From: Helcococcus massiliensis
Lineage (GTDB): Bacteria > Bacillota > Clostridia > Tissierellales > Peptoniphilaceae
Assembly: GCF_900258485.1 (NCBI RefSeq)
Contig: NZ_OGVE01000002.1
Span: 186,001-250,000 of the forward strand
Reading direction: 5' to 3'
DNA length: 64,000 nucleotides
In this document: positions 1-7,879 of the stretch, in pieces
How positions within the stretch are numbered: the stretch's first letter is position 1
Layout of the letters: the number at the start of each line of letters is the position of its first letter
The notes under the pieces: model-generated
The model's input: the letters and a program-made list of their open reading frames with translations, nothing else
Database searches by the model: none
Told to the model about the DNA's origin: nothing
Position numbers and translations under genes: made by a program

Positions 1-123
1 AAAGCGAATATGTAAAGTTGGCTTGTGAATTTTTAATATTTTGAAAAGGATGTAACGAATCCTTAATCCTTTTCTAAAATTATTCTTTCTTAACTCAATA
101 TTACTAATATTATTATAGTTACT

Positions 124-184
124 CTCCGATATTCGGAGTTCTTGAATTCCGATTTTCGGAAGTCTGGACTTCTGCTTTTCGGAA
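124..184. repeat. Three 15-nt palindromes at 23-bp pitch
   Basis: Three related 15-nt blocks lie at 124-138 (CTCCGATATTCGGAG), 147-161 (TTCCGATTTTCGGAA) and 170-184 (TTCTGCTTTTCGGAA), each separated by 8 nt. The first two are perfect palindromes with 6-bp arms and the third is degenerate. An alternative hairpin, GAAGTC-TG-GACTTC, overlaps at 159-172. No gene covers positions 1-238 and I see nothing else there. The array could be an operator or a remnant of a mobile element end; the function is unknown. Confidence 0.6.
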
Positions 185-238
185 ATTAGATTTTGTATTA
201 TTCGTAATATTTAAAATTTATATGTACCAACTTTTTAG

Positions 239-268
239 AAAAAAAGAGCAGCCTTATAAGCTACTCTT
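239..268 (-). terminator. Intrinsic terminator of a broken minus-strand gene
   Basis: On the minus strand a 9-bp stem (AAGAGTAGC with GCTGCTCTT, one G-U pair) is followed by seven U residues. It sits about 40 nt downstream of the stop codon at 310, so it probably ended the gene whose 3' fragment lies at 310-468. Confidence 0.7.
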
Positions 269-309
269 GTAGAAAGTACAAAATGAGTTATTATATTTTT
301 TGTGTTTCC

Positions 310-468
310 TCATACTAGTCTCAAAACTACTCTTACATCCATGTAGTTTTTTTGAGTCTTTTTTACATATCCTTCTTCATCTTTATCGAAGACAAAATGC
401 TTATAAAACTGCTTAAAATGCAGGATTTCTAAATTTACGTCTTTTGTATCAACGCTATGGTCTCCACA
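310..468 (-). pseudogene. 3' fragment of an unidentified minus-strand gene
   Basis: About 53 codons read on the minus strand to a TGA at 310-312, ending in the residues NYMDVRVVLRLV. The sequence is lysine- and aromatic-rich and I do not recognise it. A plausible terminator follows. Upstream, the frame runs straight into the antisense of the ZIP gene, whose own 5' end is missing, so the two genes appear to be joined head to head at a break near 465-475. The piece could be a transposase tail or the relic of a deletion. The open frame continues to 639, but that part is only antisense of the transporter. Confidence 0.4.
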
Positions 469-469
469 T

Positions 470-1084
470 GTAGAATATGGAGAAAGTGGTCCTTTACCAG
501 CATGGATGCCTGCAGCTATAGGATTTTTACTAGGTGGTATATTTTTAAGAATACTAGATAAAGTAATTCCACACTTACATACCAGTGCTGACCATGGGGA
601 CTTTGATATAAATGATAGTAAATTAGGTAAAAATACCATGCTATTTTTAGCAGTTACTATCCATAACTTCCCAGAAGGTATGGCCTTGGGTGTAGCTTAT
701 GCTGCTGCAGCTGCTCAACCGGGACTTGCAAGTATGTCTGGAGCTATCGCTCTTACAATTGGTATAGGCCTGCAAAACTTCCCTGAAGGTTCAGCCCTAT
801 CCCTACCTATTCTAGCAGGTGGTAAAAGTAAAAAAGAAGCCTTTAATTTAGGACAATTATCCGCAATAATCGAACCAATAGGTGCCGTTCTCGGTGCCTG
901 GGCTGTTACACAAATTACAGCACTACTACCATACGGCCTATCTTTTGCAGCAGGCGCTATGATTTTCGTAGTTGTTGAAGAGTTGATACCTGAATCTCAA
1001 GAATCTGGTTTTACTGATTCTGCAACCTTAGCTTTTTTAGCTGGATTTACACTCATGATGGTATTAGACGTAGCACTAGGTTAA
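470..1084 (+). pseudogene. ZIP family metal transporter, 5'-truncated
   Basis: This is the C-terminal three quarters of a GufA/ZupT-like ZIP permease, a membrane importer of Zn2+ or another divalent metal. Counting from the ATG at 506, the metal-site motifs HNFPEG (residues 53-58) and NFPEG (91-95) are intact, followed by the EELIPE helix near residue 158. Family members have roughly 70 more residues with one or two further helices. Here recognisable homology begins only near codon 470, and an in-frame stop lies at 404-406. No ribosome binding site precedes the ATG at 506. It is therefore probably a truncated, non-functional copy created by the rearrangement that left the fragment at 310-468; expression of a short form cannot be excluded. 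Confidence 0.7.
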
Positions 1085-1091
1085 GCATAAA

Positions 1092-1126
1092 AAAAGAAAG
1101 TGATTGGTTTTCAATCACTTTCTTTT
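1092..1126. terminator. Bidirectional terminator
   Basis: A perfect 15-bp stem (AAAAGAAAGTGATTG with its complement) and a 5-nt loop have T-rich flanks on both strands. It closes the ZIP gene on the plus strand and the 29-codon ORF on the minus strand. Confidence 0.85.
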
Positions 1127-1144
1127 AATATATGTTGATATTTC

Positions 1145-1234
1145 CTATATATACTCATTCATTATACCAGTCATTTTCGACCATGCCCAAATCAAGAAAA
1201 CACTAATCATAACAAAATAGAAAATTTCTAACAT
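1145..1234 (-). CDS. 29-residue single-span membrane peptide
   Basis: This short ORF has a strong Shine-Dalgarno sequence (AGGAGG, 4-nt spacing) before ATG and ends in TAG. The peptide begins MLEIFYFVMISVFLIWAW and is a hydrophobic helix of about 18 residues followed by a short polar tail (SKMTGIMNEYI), which suggests one transmembrane span with a soluble C-terminus. A promoter-like sequence lies upstream at 1274-1302 and a terminator downstream, so it looks like an independent gene. I do not recognise the family. Small single-span proteins of this kind often bind a larger membrane complex, but nothing here identifies a partner. It could also be the last cistron of the metallophosphatase transcript. 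Confidence 0.6.
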   Translation of the reverse strand: MLEIFYFVMISVFLIWAWSKMTGIMNEYI

Positions 1235-1273
1235 ATAACCTCCTAAATATTTTTATAGCATACTTGCACCTAT

Positions 1274-1302
1274 ATTATATAGGATATTTCTAAGTTTGAA
1301 AA
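1274..1302 (-). promoter_or_regulatory. Promoter of the 29-codon ORF
   Basis: A TATAAT -10 box (1274-1279) is preceded at 17 bp by TTTTCA (1297-1302). It lies 40 bp upstream of the small ORF. The -35 box is weak, so this is moderate evidence only. Confidence 0.5.
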
Positions 1303-1354
1303 GGTTTTTATAAAATATAAAGGCTAATATTTAACTATAATTTTCATATTTTGA

Positions 1355-3175
1355 TTATCTCTTACTTTCTCTAATAATATCTAAGACATCAATTAAAGTT
1401 TTAGCAGACCCTATATCATACTTTTCTTTTAACTTATCAAGCTGATAGTCTTCTAAGTCCTTATATAGGTTGATAGACCTTGTTAAATCATTATTACCAT
1501 CTTCGTCTTTATATAGTAATAAATCTCCACTATTGATTAAAGCTATCGCTGCATCTACTAATTCAGTATTTTCATCTGCAGTCTTGATATTCCACTTAGC
1601 CCTTCTTTTATGCTTATAAGTTTTATTTTCTTGTTTGTCTAAAAAACTTATAGCTAAAGACCTTATATTTCCAGGTTTTGCAATATTTTCATCTGCCATT
1701 GAAGACCAGATAGGTCTTATATCTTTACCAGCTAAAGGACCTCTAGACGAACATAAAAAGTCCATCCTATACTTATTCATACCTATAACTATTTGGTCGT
1801 CATCATTGATAGACTGACCATTAGCTTTACAGATATTTTTTATCCTGTTCCCAACCTCTTGCCTTAAATCAATTTCATAGTTTAAATTTCCAAACATATC
1901 AAATGTAGAATATTTGCTCATGGCCCTATCTTTATCAAAAGATAAAGTCACATCTCCATCTTGGTAGCCATTAAAATATCCAGCTGACCACTCCATGTAA
2001 GCCTTTAATTCTTTTCCACTTATTACAAACTTACTTATTTCACCTCCAGCATACCTGTAGGCATTGTATAAGTCTTTTCTTTTAATGGTTGTAGATTTTA
2101 TATTTGGATAGAAGTTGTCAAAATGGTAGGCAACTATATCCGCCTTTGAATAATACAACATAAGGTCAGTAAAAAAATCTCCCAATTTACTTTGACTTAT
2201 CCTGGTTTGTGGGATACCTTTGATTTTATCTTCATCATCCAAGGCTATATCTGAATAACCAAGGATTTCATTTATATAAGCCCTCAATCTCTTGTGGTAT
2301 GGTTCCATAGCCTTTATAACTTCAGAATCTTGGTCTATGTCCTTGTTTATATCTATAAGTTTTGCATTTATATCGATAAGTCTGTTCTGAGTTTTATCCA
2401 AATCGAAGTATAAGTCTATTCTAGAAAGTGCTTGTCCATAGGCACCTGGTTCTAAAATATAGGTGTCATTAATTTTTTCTATTAATTTTTTGTGCATGTG
2501 ACCTGCAAAAATTCCAGCAATTCTATGGCTTCCATCTACATTCTCTATTAAATCTTTCACCCCTGTAAAAGGAATATCATTTTCATTCATTTTACCCATG
2601 TGAAATAGACCTATAACTGCATCAACATCTTCTAGCTGACTTAGTATAAGTTCTAATTCTTTTTCCGCATCTGTAACTGTGTAATCGTCTAGGTTTCCTC
2701 TTTTGGCTTCAAAAACTCTTACCAAAGGAGTATTTAGACTAATAAAGGCTATTTTCACTCCAGCTATTTCCTTATAATAAATAGCTTTTAAATACCTGAA
2801 ATCTTCACCTTTTTTATAAATATTTCCCATCATGGATACACCATTAAAGTCTTTTATAGCCTGGTTTAAATGATCCATGCCAAAGTTAAACTCGTGGTTT
2901 CCCATATTATAGATGTCATATTTTATTAAATTTATAGCTTCTATGCCTGGATATTTTTTATCAGACAAGAAGTATTCAGCACTATTTCCCTGAATTAAAT
3001 CCCCATTGTCAATAACGACAGTATGGGGATTTTCTTCTCTAATCTTATTTATTATTGTACTTATCCTGGCTAAACCACCAGTCTCTACTTCTTCATCTTT
3101 CGCATAATCCCAGGGAAGATAAAAGCCATGTATGTCACTTGTAGCTAACAAGCTAACTTTGACTATATTTCCCAT
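1355..3175 (-). CDS. Bifunctional metallophosphatase/5'-nucleotidase family protein
   Basis: This 606-residue calcineurin-like metallophosphoesterase has a 5'-nucleotidase C-terminal domain and should hydrolyse nucleoside monophosphates or 2',3'-cyclic nucleotides. The two-metal site is complete: DIH at residues 14-16, GDLIQGN at 58-64, GNHEF at 92-96, a histidine in FHMG near 192 and GHMH at 225-228. The substrate-binding domain occupies about 300-500. There is no signal peptide or LPXTG anchor, so it is probably cytoplasmic, like B. subtilis YunD, rather than a surface nucleotidase. It starts at ATG 12 nt after the preceding 93-codon gene and is probably cotranscribed with it and pepF. No convincing terminator follows. 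Confidence 0.85.
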   Translation of the reverse strand: MGNIVKVSLLATSDIHGFYLPWDYAKDEEVETGGLARISTIINKIREENPHTVVIDNGDLIQGNSAEYFLSDKKYPGIEAINLIKYDIYNMGNHEFNFGMDHLNQAIKDFNGVSMMGNIYKKGEDFRYLKAIYYKEIAGVKIAFISLNTPLVRVFEAKRGNLDDYTVTDAEKELELILSQLEDVDAVIGLFHMGKMNENDIPFTGVKDLIENVDGSHRIAGIFAGHMHKKLIEKINDTYILEPGAYGQALSRIDLYFDLDKTQNRLIDINAKLIDINKDIDQDSEVIKAMEPYHKRLRAYINEILGYSDIALDDEDKIKGIPQTRISQSKLGDFFTDLMLYYSKADIVAYHFDNFYPNIKSTTIKRKDLYNAYRYAGGEISKFVISGKELKAYMEWSAGYFNGYQDGDVTLSFDKDRAMSKYSTFDMFGNLNYEIDLRQEVGNRIKNICKANGQSINDDDQIVIGMNKYRMDFLCSSRGPLAGKDIRPIWSSMADENIAKPGNIRSLAISFLDKQENKTYKHKRRAKWNIKTADENTELVDAAIALINSGDLLLYKDEDGNNDLTRSINLYKDLEDYQLDKLKEKYDIGSAKTLIDVLDIIRESKR

Positions 3176-3187
3176 ATTACCTCTTAA

Positions 3188-3469
3188 TTATTTTCCAGAT
3201 AAAGCATCCTTGATTTCTTTGTTATGTTTGCTCTTATTTTCAACAAATGGTAGATCAATAGTTTTTCTTTCACCATGTATAAAGTCATTGATTTGTGAAA
3301 TTGCTTTATCAATGATTTCATTTGATTTTGTTAAGAATGGACCTTCTAAATCCACATTTTCACTGTGGTTTACATCTACTGCTAATAATTCTTTACTATT
3401 TGCATAAAATGTAAATACTTGTCCTCTTGCTGAAAATCTATATCTATTTGTTACCTTTGCTTGCGCCAT
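3188..3469 (-). CDS. Conserved-looking 93-residue protein of unknown function
   Basis: I do not recognise this protein. It has no signal peptide or membrane span. The N-terminal 40 residues look like beta strands (RYRFSARGQVFTFYAN), the middle forms a helix (residues about 50-65), and the tail is charged. It has a good ribosome binding site (AAGGGGGAAAA before ATG) and sits 29 bp after pepF and 12 bp before the metallophosphatase, so it is probably a genuine member of this operon. Nothing in the sequence defines an active site. Confidence 0.75.
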   Translation of the reverse strand: MAQAKVTNRYRFSARGQVFTFYANSKELLAVDVNHSENVDLEGPFLTKSNEIIDKAISQINDFIHGERKTIDLPFVENKSKHNKEIKDALSGK

Positions 3470-3498
3470 TTTTTCCCCCTTATAAAATGTTTATATTT

Positions 3499-5247
3499 TT
3501 ATTTTATTAACTTATCTAATTTATCAACTAGATTTCTAAATATATCTAGTGATTGATTTACAGTTTCTGGTTTTGACATATTTACCCCAGCAATCTTAAG
3601 TTGCTCAATTGGGAAGTGGTTTGCCCCGTCTTTTAGGAACTTAATATAATCTTCCACAGCTCCTTCTTGGCCGTCCAATACTCTTTTAGATAGTATTGAT
3701 GAAGCCGAGAATCCGGTTGCATATTTGTATACATAGAAGTTTGAATAGAAGTGAGGTATCCTCATCCATTCATAGGCTATTTCTTCATCAGAAATTATCG
3801 AATCTCCAAAGTATTTTTTATTTAAGTCATGGTATATCTTTGAAAAATCATCCTTTGTTAAAACTTCTTTATTCTCTATTTTTGAATGAACTTCTCTTTC
3901 AAATTCAGCAAACATTGTTTGCCTAAATACTGTTGATTTATAGTTGTTTATATAAAAGTCTGTTAGGTAAATCATTTCTTCTTCTGATTCAGCTCTATCC
4001 ATCAATAAGTCTAATAATAGAGCTTCATTGAAGGTAGAAGCAACTTCAGCTACGAAAATTGTATAGCCTGAATGTAGGTAGTCATTTGTATTCCTATCAT
4101 AGTAAGAATGCAATGAATGTCCCATTTCATGAGCTAAAGTAAAGACTGAAGATAGGCTTCCATCAAAGTTCATTAGGATGAATGGTTTGGTATCATAAGA
4201 TCCTGATGAATATGCTCCACCCCTTTTGCCTTCTCTAATATCTGCATCTATCCAATTTTCTTCGAAAGCCTTTTTATAGTTGTCAACGTATTCTTCACCT
4301 AAAGGTTTTACAGACTCTATAACTAAATCTTTAGCTTCTTCAAAAGTATATTTCTTATCAAAGTCACTTGATATTGGCATGTAAACATCATACATGTGTT
4401 GGTCTTCTAGCCCCAAAGCTCTCTTTTTAATTTCATAATATTTTTGTAAATAGTCTAAATTGTTATGAACTGATTCTATAAGAGCATCATAGACTTTCTC
4501 TTCTACATCATCCCTAAATAGAAACATTTGTCTAACATTTTCATAACCTTTTAATTTAGCTATCTTAACCAGGTTATCAATATGTGAATAATAAGCTTGA
4601 GCTATAGTATTTCCAAATTGATTGTAAGTTTTATAGTAAGCTTCGAAAGCTTGTTTTCTTAATTCTCTATCTTCTGCTTGTTGTAATTGGACAAAATTTA
4701 CATTGGTAATTTTTGTATCAAAATCTTCTAGATATGGAAATTCCATATCGGAATTTGTTAAGTAGTAGTATACATTTGACGCTGTAGACCTTGCAGATGA
4801 CAAGGTAGATAGTACAGCCTCTTCCTTATCAGACAAAGTGTGATCTTTATACCTTAAAATCCTTTCAAGATATAAGTCATGGTCTTTTAATCTCTTTTCA
4901 TTTTCTAATTTTTTTATTTCTTCATTAGTTAAAGATAAAAGTAAAGGATTTAAAAATGAAATACCTGTAGAAAATTCATTAACTAGATTTAAAACTTCCT
5001 TATCTAATCTTTGGTACTTAGCCACATTTGAGTCTTCGTCTTTTTTCAAGTGTGAATAAGCATATAATTTTTCAATTTTTCTAGAAAAATCACTTTCTAA
5101 AATAATTAAATCTGTTAAATTTTCTTTTGGATTCTTCTTTAATTCATTTAATTTGTCTACATCTTTTTGTATATTTTTTAAATCTTCATAAGCCTTATCA
5201 TCTGATTCGTATATACTAGTTAAATCCCATTTTATACTCTCTGACAT
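3499..5247 (-). CDS. pepF: Oligoendopeptidase F (M3B metallopeptidase)
   Basis: This is a 582-residue M3 family zinc endopeptidase that cleaves oligopeptides in the cytoplasm. The HEMGH zinc motif lies at about residues 373-377, with the downstream glutamate ligand in AEVASTFNE about 25 residues later. The N-terminal half is helical, as in PepF. Length and motif order fit the family. It starts at ATG after AGGAGG, 9 bp downstream of the response regulator gene, which implies cotranscription and possibly feedback by that regulator. Confidence 0.93.
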   Translation of the reverse strand: MSESIKWDLTSIYESDDKAYEDLKNIQKDVDKLNELKKNPKENLTDLIILESDFSRKIEKLYAYSHLKKDEDSNVAKYQRLDKEVLNLVNEFSTGISFLNPLLLSLTNEEIKKLENEKRLKDHDLYLERILRYKDHTLSDKEEAVLSTLSSARSTASNVYYYLTNSDMEFPYLEDFDTKITNVNFVQLQQAEDRELRKQAFEAYYKTYNQFGNTIAQAYYSHIDNLVKIAKLKGYENVRQMFLFRDDVEEKVYDALIESVHNNLDYLQKYYEIKKRALGLEDQHMYDVYMPISSDFDKKYTFEEAKDLVIESVKPLGEEYVDNYKKAFEENWIDADIREGKRGGAYSSGSYDTKPFILMNFDGSLSSVFTLAHEMGHSLHSYYDRNTNDYLHSGYTIFVAEVASTFNEALLLDLLMDRAESEEEMIYLTDFYINNYKSTVFRQTMFAEFEREVHSKIENKEVLTKDDFSKIYHDLNKKYFGDSIISDEEIAYEWMRIPHFYSNFYVYKYATGFSASSILSKRVLDGQEGAVEDYIKFLKDGANHFPIEQLKIAGVNMSKPETVNQSLDIFRNLVDKLDKLIK

Positions 5248-5256
5248 AGGACCTCC

Positions 5257-5958
5257 TTATTCGTCATCATTAAAGTAGTAACCTTCACCCCAGGCTGTCT
5301 TTATATATTTATATGTATCACTTGGTGTAAGCTTTTCTCTAAGCCTTCTAATATGAACATCAACAGTTCTTATGTTAGACTCCCCAACACCTTCCCATAG
5401 TTCTTGGGCTAGTTCTTGTCTAGTAAATATCTTATCCTTATTTGTAACTAGGATAAACAACAGGTCGAATTCTTTACCAGTTAATTCTATGTCGGTTGTA
5501 TTTATTCTAACCTTTCTACCTAGCATATTAAATTCAAAGTCACCTGTTTTCACAGTATTTATTTGTTTGCTATTTGAATTTTCATTTGTAGGTTTATTTG
5601 GTATACTTCTTCTCAATACTGACCTAATCCTAGCCTTAAGCTCAAGTAAATAAAAAGGTCTCACAATATAGTCATCACAACCATATTCTAAGGCTAAAAC
5701 AACTTCATTTGCTTCCTTCGTTTCTGATACTACTATTGTAGGAATATTACGGACTTCATTCATTTGTCTTTTTAAATCTAAACCTGTACCATCTTTATAT
5801 TTCATGTCTATAATTGCTAAATCATAATGATATTTACTAAAGGCATCTATAGCCTCTTTTATAGTTTTAGTAGAAGTGATTGCATAATCCTCAGTCTTAA
5901 AACTATATTTGAAATTGTCTATAAAGTCTTGGTCAGAGTTTACTAATAATATTTTCAA
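5257..5958 (-). CDS. Atypical OmpR-family response regulator, orphan
   Basis: The protein has a receiver domain (residues 1-115) and a winged-helix DNA-binding domain (about 135-233). I choose the TTG at 5958: it has an AGAGG site 7 nt upstream and gives the standard start MKILLV. The in-frame ATG at 5979 lies only about 11 bp from the -10 box and has no ribosome site. The phospho-acceptor D51 and S78 are present, but the acidic pair that binds Mg2+ is replaced by N6-S7, and the conserved lysine of the KPF motif is R100. No histidine kinase is adjacent. It may therefore act without phosphorylation. It leads the pepF operon. Confidence 0.85.
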   Translation of the reverse strand: MKILLVNSDQDFIDNFKYSFKTEDYAITSTKTIKEAIDAFSKYHYDLAIIDMKYKDGTGLDLKRQMNEVRNIPTIVVSETKEANEVVLALEYGCDDYIVRPFYLLELKARIRSVLRRSIPNKPTNENSNSKQINTVKTGDFEFNMLGRKVRINTTDIELTGKEFDLLFILVTNKDKIFTRQELAQELWEGVGESNIRTVDVHIRRLREKLTPSDTYKYIKTAWGEGYYFNDDE

Positions 5959-5989
5959 ATCTATACCTCTTCCATACATTTATAAATAA

Positions 5990-6019
5990 ATTATAACATA
6001 AATGTAATATATAGGACAA
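5990..6019 (-). promoter_or_regulatory. Promoter of the response regulator-pepF operon
   Basis: A perfect TATAAT (5990-5995) lies 18 bp from TTGTCC (6014-6019). The inferred start point is about 5983, which makes the ATG at 5979 an unlikely start codon and supports the TTG at 5958. Confidence 0.65.
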
Positions 6020-6080
6020 GAAATCTTAATCTCTTGTCTTTTAATGCATTCTAGGTGTTAACCATGTTTAGTTATAATAA

Positions 6081-6129
6081 AAAAATCCTCTTTCGTTAAC
6101 ATCATTTATGGCAACGAAAAAGGATTTTT
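6081..6129 (-). terminator. Terminator of the ABC exporter operon
   Basis: A 17-bp stem with one mismatch (AAAAATCCT...AGGATTTTT) and a 15-nt loop is followed by a U tract on the minus strand. It separates the ABC operon from the response regulator promoter. Confidence 0.8.
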
Positions 6130-6162
6130 AACTATTAAATCAATAACAAAAAAATTATATAA

Positions 6163-6837
6163 CTAACTCAAATACAATTTTCCATCAACAAATTTATATT
6201 CTTTAAATATCTTTGAATCAAAATATCTAGTATCATGACTTACCAATATGAGGGTGGTTTCGTCTTTGATGTTGGTAAAAATATATTCATAAAACTTTTC
6301 TTTGAATCTAGGATTTAAGGCTGCTGTAGGTTCATCTAAAATTAAAATTTCAGGATCATTTATAATAGCCCTGCAAATAGCTATCTTTTGTCTTTCCCCT
6401 CCAGACATAGTCTTAACAGCTTGCTTCAACTTTTTATTAAGTTCAAATTCATCAATTAGTTTGTCAAAGCGTTCTTTTTTTTCGCTAGATTTATATTTTT
6501 TTGAATAAAGTAGGGGAATTTCAATATTGTACTTGGTACTTTCATCTTCTAGAAGAAAGTAATCTTGAAAAATAAATCCAAACATTTCATTTCTTATTTT
6601 TGCTAATTCTCCTTCTGTCATGTCTTTTACATCTTTCCCATTTATTAAATAGGTCCCCTCAAAATCAAGATCGTAAGTAGCTAATATTTTTAAAAGACTT
6701 GTCTTTCCTATACCATTTTCTCCACTAATAAGTATCTTGTCTCCCTTATTAACTTTAAAATCGGCCTGATTTAAAATAATAGTTTGATTATCATAATCTT
6801 TATTAAAAATTTTATTGATATTTTTAAGCTCTAGCAT
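6163..6837 (-). CDS. ABC transporter ATP-binding protein (MacB/LolD type)
   Basis: This is a 224-residue nucleotide-binding subunit. Walker A is GENGIGKT at residues 39-46, the signature is MSGGERQK near 144, Walker B is ILILDEPTAAL near 163, and the switch histidine is in LVSHD. It overlaps the 351-codon permease by 14 nt, so the three genes form one exporter operon. The family energises FtsX/MacB-like permeases that export peptides, lipoproteins or drugs. The cargo cannot be read from the sequence, since no peptide precursor gene is adjacent. Confidence 0.9.
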   Translation of the reverse strand: MLELKNINKIFNKDYDNQTIILNQADFKVNKGDKILISGENGIGKTSLLKILATYDLDFEGTYLINGKDVKDMTEGELAKIRNEMFGFIFQDYFLLEDESTKYNIEIPLLYSKKYKSSEKKERFDKLIDEFELNKKLKQAVKTMSGGERQKIAICRAIINDPEILILDEPTAALNPRFKEKFYEYIFTNIKDETTLILVSHDTRYFDSKIFKEYKFVDGKLYLS

Positions 6838-7879
6838 TCAAGACTCCTCTTTGATTTTTCTTATATATTTGATGCAATAGATTTATAGTAAAAATTATAT
6901 AATAAAACATAGTAACGCAGGCTATAATGGTAAATCTATGGTCGATATTAAATCCATTAAGATAATTCATCAAAGCAAAATTTATAAAAAGTATAGATAT
7001 TATCAAAATTTGATTTCTTAGAAATATATCCTTATTTTTTGCTCCAAATATATAATGAATATCATATTCTTTTTCTAACTCTGTAAATAAATTATTATAA
7101 AAATAGACAAATACAGCCACAAGCAGTGCTAATAAAAAGATTACATAAGGAACCATATAAGTTAATATGAAGTACTCTTCAGAAACACTTTCTGTAGCTA
7201 CCTGCATAGCAACAGATAAAAAGCTACCCTTGAATATAGTCTTCATCTTTTCGTATACCTTATCTTTTAATAATTCATCTTGAAGCTTGCTATGGTCTAC
7301 AATTTCCATAATTTCATTTTTCTTTATATCATAAGCTTGAAAATCTTGCCATTTTGAATCTTCAACCTTTAAAATGTTATAAAGTGTAGATAATTCTTCC
7401 TTTTCAAGGTGAGTAAATTTTGATAAAAAGTTCATCTTCTCTATAGAATTGTCTATTTTATATTCATTTGTATATTTTTCTATACTTTCTTTATCTACTT
7501 TCTGAGCCACTATCCAATAAAAGGAATTATCTAAATCCTTTATCCCCCTGCCATCTACTATATAAGTATGATAGCCAAAATCTTCAGAAAGTTTACTACT
7601 ATTAAAATAAGTAAACACATCTTTAGCATATAATTTATCTAAATCTTTAGTTAATTTCGACAAATCATCATTATTTTCTAGGGACGTTACTACTGGTGCA
7701 TAGTGAACCTTAAAAGGTGATGGCTTAAGTTCATTTTCATTTATATAATTATGATAAATAGATGAGAACAAGGGGATGAACAAAAAAGAAAAGCCAGATA
7801 AAATAATAAGCAAATATATAAATGATTTATACATATTTTTTATATCTCTAAAAGCTAATTTGATTGTACTTGTACTCAT
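6824..7879 (-). CDS. FtsX-like ABC permease subunit
   Basis: The 351-residue membrane protein has an N-terminal transmembrane helix (about residues 17-40), an extracellular domain of about 200 residues, and three C-terminal helices (about 238-262, 290-310 and 315-335). This is the MacB/FtsX half-permease topology. The cytoplasmic loop motif HYIFGAKNKDIF resembles the coupling helix of that family. Its start overlaps the stop of the 339-codon permease by 4 nt (ATGA). It probably pairs with that protein as a heterodimer. Similar proteins are often labelled bacteriocin-associated membrane proteins, but the substrate is unknown. Confidence 0.75.
   Translation of the reverse strand: MSTSTIKLAFRDIKNMYKSFIYLLIILSGFSFLFIPLFSSIYHNYINENELKPSPFKVHYAPVVTSLENNDDLSKLTKDLDKLYAKDVFTYFNSSKLSEDFGYHTYIVDGRGIKDLDNSFYWIVAQKVDKESIEKYTNEYKIDNSIEKMNFLSKFTHLEKEELSTLYNILKVEDSKWQDFQAYDIKKNEIMEIVDHSKLQDELLKDKVYEKMKTIFKGSFLSVAMQVATESVSEEYFILTYMVPYVIFLLALLVAVFVYFYNNLFTELEKEYDIHYIFGAKNKDIFLRNQILIISILFINFALMNYLNGFNIDHRFTIIACVTMFYYIIFTINLLHQIYKKNQRGVLNARA

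Noticed and set aside
6040-6078. Possible OmpR-type direct repeats upstream of the response regulator
   Set aside because: TGTTAACC and TGTTTAG are too short and diverged to call an operator.
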